In this document: one piece after another, positions 40,240 through 51,383 of the stretch | Layout of the letters: every line of letters starts with the position of its first letter | How positions within the stretch are numbered: position 1 is the first letter of the stretch | Assembly: GCA_016081115.2 (NCBI GenBank) | Contig: CM071924.1 | Span: 95,804,616 to 95,868,615 of the forward strand | Length of the DNA stretch: 64,000 nt | Direction: 5' to 3' | Origin: Rehmannia glutinosa | Taxonomy: Eukaryota > Streptophyta > Magnoliopsida > Lamiales > Orobanchaceae | Made by a program: the position numbers and the translations under genes | The notes under the pieces: generated by a model | Told to the model about the DNA's origin: nothing | Database searches by the model: none | Seen by the model: only the letters and a program-made list of their open reading frames with translations

Positions 40240-43200
40240 TTCGGTTATCACTTGGAACCCTTCAATGGAAAATCGATTTTTCTATTTGGCAACAAAAGAT
40301 GAAGGGCATTCGATTCAACAAAAATGTTTTAAAGTCATTGAACAAAAATATACTTGATAAAGACACTTTGAGATTAGAGTGAACTTGATGAGTTTGCTTA
40401 TTCATCCATTATCCTAAATCTTTCGATTCGTGTTAAGAAAAGTTGGCAAGTTGTCAAGTGCCAAGGAATTGTGGAACAAGTTGGAAGAACTCTCTTTCTT
40501 TGAAACCTCATTACCTTCCAAACTCGTTTTTACTTGAAAAGTTTTTTAGATTTAAACTTGACTTGACAAAGGATATGGATGAAAATCTTGATGTTTTTAC
40601 TAAACTCGATACAAGATATAAAGTTGATCGTGATAAAAACATTGATGATTATACCCTATTTGTGTTGCTTAATGCCATCCCCGATTCTTATCTTTGATGT
40701 GAAATCGCCATTAAGTATGGTAGAGACTTATTACCCTTGATCTCGTGATTAATGGCCTTAAGAGTAAGGAATTAGATCCTAAAATATCAAAGGGGAATGA
40801 ACAGGGGTCGGGGAAGGTTATGCATGTCGTGGGTAGACCCCGAACAGGAAAAATGGGAATAACACTAACAATATATCGGGAAGAAAGAGAAGCAAAGCGG
40901 TAGGTAGGTCTAATTCTGACCTAGGAATAACAGAAATGCTATAATTGTGGTGAGCATGGTCATTACATCAAAGAGTGCAATAAACCCAGGAATAACTTAA
41001 CAATAATCAAAACAATAACCGAGAACAATAAAAGCCAAACCAATGACTCTGAACTTGACTACTTCTAATGATCATATGGGTGATGTGTTTATGGTGCATG
41101 AGCCGCCTGGTTCTCAGAATTCTATGCCTTCAAATGCTTTCATGATTATGAATGGCTAATTGACTCTGCATGCACATTCCATATGACATCTTTTAAACAT
41201 TTGTTTAATACTTATGCTTCAATCTGCAAAATGGATCTGTTTCCATGGCTAATGATAAAAAGTGTCAAGTGATTGGTGTTGGTACTGTGTTTGAAACTTG
41301 ATCTTGGTTATGTTTTGACACTCAATGATGTAAGACATGTTCCCGATTTATCCAATAATTTGATATCCTGTCTATGCTTGAACATGATGGCTATGAGGGA
41401 AGATGGGGAAGGGTGTTATGAAACTCATGAGGGGTTCTATGATTATTGCAAAAGTCGAAAAGAACAAATCTTTATGTATTACATGCTAAACATGATTCTT
41501 ATGTGCCAAATTGTGAATCTTTGTTGCTACACCTCGTGTCAAATGATTTGTGGCATAAAAGACTTGGTCACATTAGCTCTAAAGGTCTTGACATTCTTCG
41601 AGAATAAAAGGGCTTTTTGGTAAAAATAAACTTGATGCTTTGTCTTTCTGTGAATCATGTGTATATGGTAAACATCAAAGAGTCAAGTTCCCTCTCCAAC
41701 TAATCCTAAACAATCACTAGTCTTGAATTGCTTGAATACTTGCATCTTGATGTTTGGGGTCCCTCTTCAATGCCTACTCATGGAGGAAATAGATATTTCT
41801 GTCCATAATTGATGATTATTCCGGAAAGTTTGGGTGTTTTTAATGAAGAACAAATCGATGTTTTTGATAAGTTTAAAACTTGGAAAACTCTTATTGAAAA
41901 CCAAACTCGCAAAAGGATTAAAGTTTTGAGAACTGACAATGGCCTGGAATTTTGTAATCAATTAATGGACAATCTGTGTGATGAATTTGGTATAAAAAGG
42001 CACAAGTCCTTGCCCTATTCACCTCAAAGAAAATGGTGTTCTTTGAAAGGATGAATGAGAACACTTTTAGAAAGAGTGAGGAGCATGCTTGCTACTCTGG
42101 ACTTTCTAAAAGGTTTTGGGAGAAGTTGTTGTAACAGCTACCTATTTAATCAATAGGTCCCCCTCGGTCCCTTGGAAGGAAATACCCTGAAGAGGTGTGG
42201 GATGGGAAAGCGATTGATTTCTCTAATTTGAAAATCTTTGGGTGTTCTCGCATTTGTACATCAAAAGAATGACAAATTAGATCCAAGGTCTATAAAATGT
42301 GTTTTTCTTGGCTACCCTGAAGGGTTAAAGGCTATAGACTTTGGAATAGAGGAGAACCTGGTTTTAAAACAATAATTAGTAGGGATGTGTTATTCAATGA
42401 ACTTGAATTCCCTTGTTTTGTGCATCCTTCTCAAACTGTTTTAAAAATGATAATACTCCAAATGAGGTGGAGCTATCTAATGTGTCTCCTAATATTGTTT
42501 GTTCTCTCGCCGATTCTCATATCAATGATGCTTTGCTGTCAATTTGAATGATAATAATGTGCATATTGAAGATGATACTCAAGATGATAATGTGCATGAC
42601 ATGCATAATGAATTTCCGATGTTAACACCGAAAATGAACATGTTCTTGATAATCATGATGAATTGAATGATTATGTGTTAACTAGGGATAGAACTAGGAG
42701 GCATGTTAGAGTCCCAAACAAATTTGCTTGATTTTCACATGACATCTTATGTGTTTTTACGTGTTTGAATCTATTGATGGTTCTCGAGCCTAAAACCTTC
42801 CTGCAAGCTATGAATTCTGCTGAATCTTCAAAGTGGCTAAGTCTATGCATGATGAAATGACCTCCGCATGTTAATAACACATGGATTCTTATACCAAAAC
42901 CCCTAATCGCTCGAGTAGTTGATTGTAAATGGCTTTACAAGGTCAAACAAGAATCGAGGGTGTTAGATTTAAAGCAAGATTAGTTGCTAAAGGTTTTACT
43001 CAGAAGGAAGGGATTGATTACACATAAATTTTTGCACCTGTTGTTAAATTTGTTACTGTGAGAATTATGCTTGAAATTTTTGCACCTGTTGTTAAATTTG
43101 TTACTGTGAGAATTATGCTTGCTCTTGTTGCTCAATTTGACTGGGAATTGAAACAGTTGGATGTTAAAACTGCTTTTCTTCATGGTGACTTGGATGAAAA

Positions 43201-44340
43201 ATTTTTTATGAAACAACCTGAGGGTTTTGAGGACAAATCCAAGTCTAACTATGTCTGTTTACTCCAAAAATTACTCCAAAAATCTCTGTATGGACTAAAA
43301 CAGTCTCCAAGACAATGGAATAAAAAGTTTAATCAATGTATGCTTGAGTTAAAGTTTTGTAGAAGCCAATTTGATCATTGTCTTTACTTTAAGCTTGATA
43401 ATCAAATCTCGTGTTCTTGCTTTTTGTATGTTGATGATATGTTACTTGCTGGACCTTGCATTAAATCCATTGATCATGTTAGAAATTGTCTAAGTGCTAA
43501 ATTTGACATGAAATACTTGGGTGATGCTAAAAAGATTTTGGGAATGAACATTGATAGGGACAGGTCTAAATCTGTCATTTATTTGCATCAGTCCTCTTAT
43601 ATAGAAAAGATCCTACAAAAATTTTCTATGTCTAATGCCAAATCTGTGAATGTGCCTCTTGCCTCTCATTTTCTGTTAAGTAAGGAGCAGTCTCCTAAGA
43701 CCAACTCGAAATATGTGCTATGCAAAACATTCCTTATGCTAATGCTATCGGATCCGTGATGTACTTAATGGTGAGCACTAGGCTTGATATAACCTATGCT
43801 GTTTCTTGTTTGAGTAGATACATGTCCAATCCTGGCATGGTGCATTGGAATGCTGTTAAATGGTTATTAAGATACCTGAGGCATTCTTCTGATTATAGTC
43901 TGTGTTTTTCAAAATGTGATCTTTGGTATAATTTTGAAAGGATATGTTGATTCTAATTATGCTAATAATAAAGACAACAAATAAAAATCAACAACTTCTT
44001 ATGTTTTTACACTTTGTGGCTCATGTATTAGTTGGAAATCCCAACCGCAACATATTGTGGCCCCGTCTACAACAGAGTCAAGAATATGTTGTTGTTAATG
44101 AGCTTTAAAAGAAGCTTTGTGGCTTAAAGGTCTTGTTTAAAATTGGTTTTCTAAAACAAAAGGTTGTTGTATTTTCGACTCACAACTGGTATTCAACTTT
44201 GCAAAAACCCGCTTTTTCATGATAGAACCAAACACATTGATGTTCGTTTTCATTTCATAAGAGATATTGTTTCAAAAGGTTTGGTTAATCTTGAAAAAGT
44301 GGCCTCTCGAATTTAATCCAAATTGATATGGGTACTAAGT
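40240..44340 (+). pseudogene. Degenerate copia gag-pol
   Basis: Pieces in several frames. Gag at 40440-40700 (DENLDVFTKLDTRYK, DDYTLFVLLNAIPDSY). A CCHC zinc knuckle CYNCGEHGHYIKEC at about 40938-40979. Protease motif DSACTFHMTSF near 41161. Pre-integrase WHKRLGHISSKGLDIL near 41550. Integrase core with RTDNGLEFCNQ near 41930. Reverse transcriptase from about 42900, with QLDVKTAFLHGDLDEKFF, SLYGLKQSPRQW and the catalytic YVDD at 43427-43438. RNase H near 43950-44120 (ISWKSQPQHIVAPSTTESEY). The longest open piece is 43058-43759. Frames shift repeatedly; nothing here encodes a complete polyprotein. Confidence 0.88.
43026..43121 (+). repeat. 48-bp perfect tandem duplication inside the copia RT
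   Basis: The unit at 43026-43073 is repeated at 43074-43121. It encodes IFAPVVKFVTVRIML-type sequence twice in frame. Nearby, ttactccaaaaa is also duplicated (about 43259-43282), doubling the residues before SLYGLKQ. Confidence 0.9.
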
Positions 44341-44683
44341 GTCTACCCTTATCAAAGTTCAAAACTTGTTTAAAAATCCTAAATTTTGACACTTGGTGAT
44401 TAGTTACCCGTTATTTACCCTTTATGTTGGATTTAAACATTCTTGTGTGTTTTCGTTATAATCCAAAACTGTTGAATTGATATTTGCTTAGTCTTATGTT
44501 AATTCAACGGGGGAACTTGACTTCTTTGTGTGCTTGTTGAGATCCTTTCTTGTTCTGATTAGCTCGTTCTCAGAAACACAAGTCCTTCCTGGCTTAAGTG
44601 CTTGGAAGGCAAATGGCGATGATGATGACCGTAAGTATTCCCAAGTTTGTCTAATTGAATCACAATGAGCCAAAGGTGGAGAT

Positions 44684-45468
44684 TGTTGTGTTAATTGGCC
44701 CATTGGTTACTTGCCCACCTTCAAAGAAGCCCAAGGCCATGGCAATCGAGCCCACCCATTAACTCGATGCGATGCGCTCAAGCCGTTCGGGTTGTGGTAC
44801 CGGTTTTATATGTTCGCGGATCCTTTGCTTATCTCTTATCCGTTGATGTGATCCAGGTAATCTTGGCCGTTAAATTACATATATAAACCCCCCACCCGAA
44901 CCCTAACCTCACTCGAGTATCTCACTTCTCTCTAAACTCTCATCTCTCTCTCGAACCTTCTGTGTTCGTCTCTCTCTCTCTCTATACGATCCAGCCTCTG
45001 GCTGCATCTTTTCTCTGTGATATTGTGAGTTTGAGCGAGATCACTGAGTGTGTGTTCACCCTCTCCACGTTCTCTGTGTAGACCTCTCTATATCTTGAGT
45101 GATTTAGGGTTTGGGTGGTTCTTGGGTTGAACTAGGGTTTGTTCGAGATTTGTTCTTGGGCTGCGGTTCTTGAGGGCCTGGCTTTGTGGCAAGGCAGTTG
45201 TGGTTCTTGGTTCCATGTTGGTTCTCTGGGTGATTCTTGGTGACTACTTTGTGTGGGAAGTTCTGGTCCTGAGCCATATTATTCAATATATGGTTTAGGG
45301 TTTTATCCCTCATACATTCTGTTATTATTTTTCGTGTATTTTTGTATTGAGTTGTATTTTAATTTCCTACAAGAGTCTAGAGTATATTTGTATTAATAGG
45401 CGATCGAGTCTGTAATTTTGTTTTTGGTACTTAGTGTATCAATCTTTCGAGGCAAAAGATACCTAACA
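44684..45468 (+). repeat. 3' LTR of the copia element
   Basis: Starts TGTTGTGTTAATTGGCCC directly after the polypurine tract and ends acctaaca. About 785 bp. Open frames seen in it on the minus strand are not genes. Confidence 0.9.
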
Positions 45469-45473
45469 ATAAA

Positions 45474-46256
45474 TAAATAATTAAACAAGTATCTAATCTA
45501 TTTTAATAATAAATTTTCCATTAAAGAGAATAAATAATACGAAATTAGACAATCATTTACACGTGTCAAATTGGTGCCCAAGAATCCAAATGATCATTTG
45601 CTTGTTAAAAGTTTCAAAAAGTTACATATTGGTAATCAGTTTTGTGCGCATTAATTATAATAATACATCTAAAAAAGAGCCCCATATAATTGACATATAA
45701 TTGTGAGGTTAATGATGTTACAAAATTGTCATTATCCTTCATAGATTTTGAGTGAGGCGGCTAATGCTGTTTTATAATTGTCATTATTATCTCTCACAAA
45801 TTTACGAGTGAGGTTTTATCTGGGAAACTTTTTAACTCGAGTAGGTGTTTTCCCGACAGAAAAGTTGGAAGCTGAAAAAGATCCTAATGCTTTGATCATA
45901 ATAGATAGTGATGAAATGATTACTAAAAGTATTATAAAACTACTTAATGGAGAAATGTGATTGTAAGAGTTATTTTGTTATTTTTATTTAATGTAAATTT
46001 TAGAAAAAAATTATTGGCACTATCAATGGCGTAGCTAGGGGGGGCCAACCTAGGCCCTGGCCCCCCCTCTTTTAAAAAAAAGTTTTTTTTTACTAAGCAA
46101 ATTAAAAAAAAAAATTAAATTTAGTTAAAATTTATATGATTTTTCTATACGGCCCACCCCACTTTCGCGTATCGGCCCACCCCGTTATAACGTGCTGGCT
46201 ACGCCATTGGGCACCATAGTACATGCATGGTAACAACAAATAGATAATTATATATA
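45474..46256. other. Intergenic with a ggcgtagc MITE
   Basis: At about 46023-46213 an element has inverted ends aatggcgtagcta and ggctacgccatt, with ggcccacc-rich interior; relatives lie at 31553-31690, about 35110-35150 and 59281-59430. The open frame at 45778-45960 is not recognisable. Confidence 0.5.
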
Positions 46257-46553
46257 TACTACAAGAAAAAAAAGCTTCTACATAAAATTTGTAGGTAATT
46301 TTAACTATAAACTGTAGGTAAAATCGTTGTAAGTAAATATTTACCAACAAAATCTAAAATACTTGGTAAATACCTAAATTATTTATGTCGGTAATTTAAA
46401 GACAATTGGTGATTTGCATGTAATTGGTCGGTTTAGTTTGGAGGAAAACACTATTTTGTATTCCGTTGTTATATGTAGGAAACTGTAAAATTTAGTGACA
46501 AAATTATTTATATGAGTAAATTCTATTGATAAAAAAGAATATTTTTTGTAGTG
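46257..46553 (+). mobile_element. CACTA-derived MITE, TSD ATA
   Basis: 297 bp. Ends tactacaagaaaaaaaagct and attttttgtagtg; ATA at 46254-46256 and 46554-46556. The interior has the same ggtaaa/ttacc pattern as 23153-23451. Confidence 0.75.
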
Positions 46554-46827
46554 ATATATGACAAATGTAAATCTTATTACTATGAAAGAAACACCGACTA
46601 AGACTTTTGTGGAGATGGTGCATACTTTCATCTTAGCCGAGGAAAATGGGTGATCTGGTGCCCCCTCTCACAAAAAATACGCAGCTCGATGATTGTTGTT
46701 TGTCCCAACATTCAACCGATGTAGGCTACTAACTTGCTCGTTAGAAGTAGTTAACGAATGGAAAGAATGCCATTAGCTATTGTCTGCTTTATAATCCTTT
46801 GCAAGGTCAAAAAAGAATTTACTGAAC

Positions 46828-46905
46828 CACTAGCTTGTAGCTCAAGTGGTATCACTTACCCTTTGTAAGGGCGTTGACCGAAGTTTGAATCCGATATCTT
46901 TCAAT
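46828..46905 (+). repeat. SINE-like tRNA-derived sequence
   Basis: ctagcttgtagctcaagtgg ... ccctttgtaagggcg ... gtttgaatccg has box-A and box-B-like blocks. Opposite-strand relatives are at about 62467-62570 and 62610-62700 (tcacttgagctac, gattcgaac), showing a dispersed family. Confidence 0.5.
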
Positions 46906-47186
46906 TTTTTTGAAATTTATTCTCTCCTCCAAGAAAAGTCAAGACCGTCTCACCTGATTAAATCAGTGAGATCGATCCTCACATGGTCCCCACTCCTCTG
47001 ATCTCCTGCTCTCCTGGTCCCTACTCTTCCACTCTCTCCTCTCATTGGTCCCCTTATTCTATTATCTCTTTATCTCACATACTCTCATGCATCTCTCTCT
47101 CTCTCTCCTCTCTCTCTCTCCCCACATCACAATCCTCTTGCGATCCCCTCTTTCCCCCTCTCTACACGCCTAAAACATATAGAAAT

Positions 47187-47625
47187 GATAAAAAAATATC
47201 ACTTGTTTTGAAAAAAAAAAGTCACTTTTTATTAAAACAAAGTATCACTTCTTATGGGAAAAATATCACTTCTTATTAATAAAATATTACTTCTTATTAA
47301 AAACAAATATTACTTTTACTTAAAAAAATATTATTTTTATTAAAAAAATATCATTTCTTATTTAAAAAGTATCACTTCTTATTAAAGAAAAATATCACTT
47401 TTTATTAAAATAGTATCAATTCTGATTGTAAAAACATCAATACTTATTAAAACAAATACCATTTCTTATTAAAGAAAAAGTATCATGTTTTATTAAAAAA
47501 ATATCAATTATTATTTAAAAAGTGTCACTTATCAAAACAAATCAGTTTTTATTAAAAAAAACATCAATTCTAGTCTCAAAAGTATAAATTATATTTTAAA
47601 AGTTTCATTTCTTTATGTATTTGTT
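47187..47625. repeat. Degenerate ~20-bp tandem repeat tatcacttcttattaaa
   Basis: About 20 variable units built from tatcac-ttcttatta-aaa with A-run length differences. No coding sense. It is followed by a GA/TA-rich tract with agggaccatacatatagggagag repeats (47690-47820). Confidence 0.7.
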
Positions 47626-47823
47626 TTCATCTTAGGAGAGAGAGTAAGACATGTGTAGGATGTGAGTAGAGAAAGAAAAAGAGGACATGTATATATATAT
47701 AGATAGGGACCATACATATAGGGAGAGATGATGAATATAGATGGCCGTATATATATGGAGAGAAGATGAATAGAGATGACCGTATATATAGAGAGAGAGG
47801 ATGAAGAGTGGGGACCACATATG

Positions 47824-47849
<26 letters not shown>

Positions 47850-47854
<5 letters not shown>

Positions 47855-48915
47855 TTGGTTCAAATGAGACCACCCTCCCTAGGTGAGACAGTGTGGACTC
47901 ATCTTACCCATTTATCTTAAAAAATGAAGGGATGTGATTAATTCATTTTTTTAATTATTTCCTAATTTTTGCGATTTTAAGGGTAAGATTGTAATTTTGT
48001 AATTCAAATTAGTGGTCCCAAATAATTTTATGGTTCAAATTAGTGGTCCCAATGGATTTTAAGTACAAATAGACACTTGGGATTTTGTGGCGGAATTTAA
48101 GAACTGTTTTCTTTCCAAATATTTTTATTTTCTACAAGATAGTTAGGGTTCTTCTTTGCATAATTAGACATCAAATAATGCATATTTAGTTATTTTGTTG
48201 CACTTTGTTTTACGAAAACAAGACATAATTGAATATAACGTCTTCGCGTATGTAGTTATACTACACCGCATAAATAGGTTCAATATAATGTATATTTAGT
48301 TATGAAAATGAGATGTTGCTTTTGGAAATTATAAAAATGAGATGTTACATAATGTCTTCGTATTTAGTTATTCCACAATGCATAGATAGTTTCTAGATAA
48401 TACACGATTAGTTGATTTTGTTGCATAGTTTATGGCATCTTGCATAGTTGGTTATATTATACTACATATTAGTTTTTTACTGCATAGATAGTTTTCGGAT
48501 AATGCATATTTAGTTGAGTTTTGTTGCATATTTAGTTTTCGAACTCACATTCGTTATTTCTCCGTAATATTGCACCGATTTTTCGTGTTTTTCTCTGTAA
48601 TTTTCATGAACTGTAATTTTCGAGTTCTTCACAGTTTTCTTTATTTGCGTTAATGGAGGAATGAGAGAAAGAGAGAAAGAGAGAGAGAGAAAGAGAGACA
48701 TGAGATTGGGGAAAAGGAGATGTATGAGAGAAAAGAGATTTGATTCCATTTTGTAACTAATTTGTTATGTTATTTTACCCTACTACCCTTATATTGATTA
48801 AATTAATATTTTAATATATTTTTATCCATTAAATCATACCCATTGATTAACAAGTGGAGGATGGTTGAGATTAGTCCATTGTGTCTCACCTGAGACATGG
48901 TCTCACTTGATCCTC

Positions 48916-48920
<5 letters not shown>
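47850..48920. mobile_element. TIR element seated in TA microsatellites, ~1.07 kb
   Basis: The left end reads ttcaaatgagaccaccctcc then gtgagacagtgtggactcat. The complement of the right end reads ggatcaagtgagaccatgtc then gtgagacacaatggactaat. The flanks are TA arrays on both sides (47823-47850; 48919-48958). The interior carries gcatatttagtt-type repeats and no transposase. Same family as 60162-61832. Confidence 0.75.

Positions 48921-48993
<73 letters not shown>
48919..48993. repeat. (TA)n(GA)n microsatellite
   Basis: About 20 TA followed by 18 GA units abutting the right end of the TIR element. Confidence 0.95.
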
Positions 48994-49001
<8 letters not shown>

Positions 49002-50541
49002 GTTGAATTTGGTAATAGGGCTTCGTCCCCACGTGATTTATATCCGTGAGACAGTTTCACATAAGTTTTTGCTCTTCTCCAACCAATACTCTCAACTTAT
49101 TAAAAAAAAGGGAATTTACTGACTTTCCCCTTTTGTAATTGATTTATCTTACGCGCCTCGTCCCATCCTACCCGTGACCTGCGACTGCTCGTCCCGCCCC
49201 GTCCGGTACTGGATGAGAGGAGATGTGTCTTTAAGTACCCCGCCCGTCCCATTGATATTCCTATGTGTCAAGAAATTGGAATTTGAAAGAAAGATTGTCA
49301 TAACTTATTTATCTAATCAAATTTGTGCATAAACAATAATGAAAAAGGCACATTGATTTTATTGTGAATTGGCTTGCTTGCATATTTCAATCTTAATTAG
49401 ATGCTGCGGCACTCATCCGACAAAGGATTGTGTTGCCTATTTGGAATTTTCCAAGGAATTCAACACTCTCGCTGGAAAGTGAAATCTTAAAGCATTATTA
49501 GTTAACCACTTGGTCCTCAAAGACACTTTGTTCCTTGTTTAGGCACGTAGTCTTAGCTGTGCATTTAACTTGTGCATTATGTCATAATATTAAATATGTT
49601 TTCTTGTTTGATAATTTTCTTTTTTTATTAAAACAATAAGTATTCATCGTAGTATTAGAGTCTAATTACTATAAATAGATCAAAAAGAATCTACATGTGA
49701 CCCCAAAGTTGGGTAAAGAGGAGATGGTTCCTATAGAGGTGTCAAGGTGAGTCTGATCTTTAGTTTTGGAGGTACAAATGGGACCGTGTCTATTTAACCA
49801 GAGAAGTTGTACAGGGCCGACAGACTCGATCATTTCACACGTGTTTTCACATATTGTGCCTAAAAATGGTGGGCCAACGAAAGTTCAGCCCAACCCGACC
49901 CAATCGACAGACCAGCATCGATCCGACCTTTTGATAAATCTAAACCTTAATCCATATTTATACATAATAATAGCACAACAAAATTAAAGGTCTTTAGTTT
50001 ATGTTTTTTCAATAATTACCCAACAACCTCCACTCTCACGCTCAATGAGAGACGAAACCAACCCATTTGATAACTCTAATTTCTAATCCATATTTATGCA
50101 CAATAATAACACAACTTTGAGTGTCCTTAATCTATGTTTTTTTTTAGGACACTTAATCTATGTTTAAAGAGACAATAATTATCTAACAGCTTCCACCTTC
50201 ACATTCAGTGAAAGATGGTGTCAAATTCATATTTGTACATAATAACAGCCTACCAACTTAGCGACGTGGGACAACAACTTCTAGTAACGCTAGATCTACA
50301 AATGTAATATTGAACATTAATTAACATAATCGATTGCCATCTATTTCTTTTTAAAAGTTTGAATCTTCACAATAAAAGATTTTCAGTCCTTGTTCATTCA
50401 TTATCAATTCAATTATTGATGCAAATAACGTTGATTTATTGGTGCATCGAGAAGCTAACAGATGATTAAACAATCACTTATGATCAGATTAAATAATCTA
50501 CCATAAGAAAAAATGATTTTCCCTCTTATAATACTACATCT
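48994..50541. other. Intergenic, no gene
   Basis: Contains a GC-rich gcctcgtcccatcctacccg block (49150-49260), similar in type to the repeats at 33166-33487 and 51625-52180, and AT-rich DNA with caacctccactctcac near-duplicates (about 50025 and 50190). Confidence 0.4.
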
Positions 50542-50555
50542 AACAACCAAATTGC

Positions 50556-51335
50556 TGGGCCTCGTTTTTATGGGAGTCATGCCCGCTGCGTTTTTCCTTT
50601 CAGTCCGTCAATTTGCGGGGGTCGATAGGAGATTGGATTCACCTCATGTCGCAGACAGTAGAAAAGGAGCCCCAACAATTATTTGCAACTTTGTTGTGGG
50701 TTGGCTGGTACGCAAGGAACATGCATAATTTTAAAAATATTATGCTAGACCATAAATGGAGCCTAAACAAAGCCCAACAGGTTTTGATGGAGCACAAAAT
50801 GGCAACGGAATGCACGCCGGCGCAACATAAGAGCAAGTTGAGGGAACTTTGGACGCCTCCACCACTGGGATCAATTAAAATAAATTGTGATGCATCGATT
50901 ATCAAGGGCACAGGCACAGGTGTAGGAGCAGTAATAAGAGATCACAGGGGCGAAGTGATAAAGACGATCTACAAACTCATGTCGACGGAATACGAGGTGG
51001 ATATCGCAGAAGCTATAGCGTGCAGAGAAGGGCTGACACTGGCAAAACATTTGGGCCTGAAATCCGTAGTTCTGGAAACGGATAGTTGGACGATTCATCA
51101 CAAACTTCGGCACAATGCCCATGATTTATCCTACCTGGGGAATATCCTCCAAGATATTAAAATGATTCTGGTTTATTTTGATAGTTTTAGTTCTAGTTTT
51201 GTTAAACGTAGCGGTAATACAGTAGCGCATAACTTGGCGCGACTTGCTTTCTCTCTTAATATTCCCGAGACTGTTATTGGGGAAACTCCTGTACTATTTC
51301 TGGACATTGTTCGGGCAGAGGCCCTTGCTCGTTGA
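50556..51335 (+). CDS. LINE ORF2 C-terminus: zf-RVT remnant plus RNase H domain
   Basis: The frame is open for 259 codons from the insertion junction to the stop, with no break. The first part (WESCPLRFSFQSVNLRGSIG ... LFATLLWVGWYARNMHNF) matches the region between the zinc-binding reverse-transcriptase tail and RNase H in plant LINEs. The RNase H-like domain follows: IKINCDASIIKGTGTGVGAV (first catalytic Asp), EAIACREGLTLAKHLGLKSV (Glu), VLETDSWTIHHKL (Asp), and the end SGNTVAHNLARLA. The first in-frame ATG is 50613. No promoter or upstream RT is present, so it may be untranslated. The complete frame suggests a recent insertion, or constraint. Confidence 0.8.
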   Translation, partial: WASFLWESCPLRFSFQSVNLRGSIGDWIHLMSQTVEKEPQQLFATLLWVGWYARNMHNFKNIMLDHKWSLNKAQQVLMEHKMATECTPAQHKSKLRELWTPPPLGSIKINCDASIIKGTGTGVGAVIRDHRGEVIKTIYKLMSTEYEVDIAEAIACREGLTLAKHLGLKSVVLETDSWTIHHKLRHNAHDLSYLGNILQDIKMILVYFDSFSSSFVKRSGNTVAHNLARLAFSLNIPETVIGETPVLFLDIVRAEALAR

Positions 51336-51369
51336 TTAATGCAATTTTCTTGCTTCTCAAAAAAAAAAA
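50556..51369 (+). mobile_element. 5'-truncated LINE 3' end with poly(A) and 13-14 bp TSD
   Basis: ACAACCAAATTGC occurs immediately before (50543-50555) and immediately after the A-run (51371-51383). Between them lies the C-terminal part of a LINE ORF2 and a short 3' tail ending in about 13 A. This is the signature of target-primed reverse transcription with 5' truncation. Confidence 0.85.
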
Positions 51370-51383
51370 AACAACCAAATTGC

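Larger units (their letters stand above)
38923..45468 (+). mobile_element. Ty1/copia LTR retrotransposon, complete outline but decayed, TSD ATAAA
   Basis: Both LTRs, a primer-binding-site-like tggtatcgtaa at 39711 (the first seven bases match the usual initiator-tRNA-Met site), and a polypurine stretch aaaggtggagat at 44672-44683 are present. ATAAA is duplicated at 38918-38922 and 45469-45473. The domain order is gag, protease, integrase, reverse transcriptase, RNase H, which defines copia. Coding is broken by many stops and frameshifts, so it is not autonomous. Confidence 0.93.

Noticed and set aside
45778..45960. Short plus-strand frame MSLLSLTNLRVRFYLGNF
   Set aside because: No recognisable homology; lies in repeat-rich intergenic DNA.
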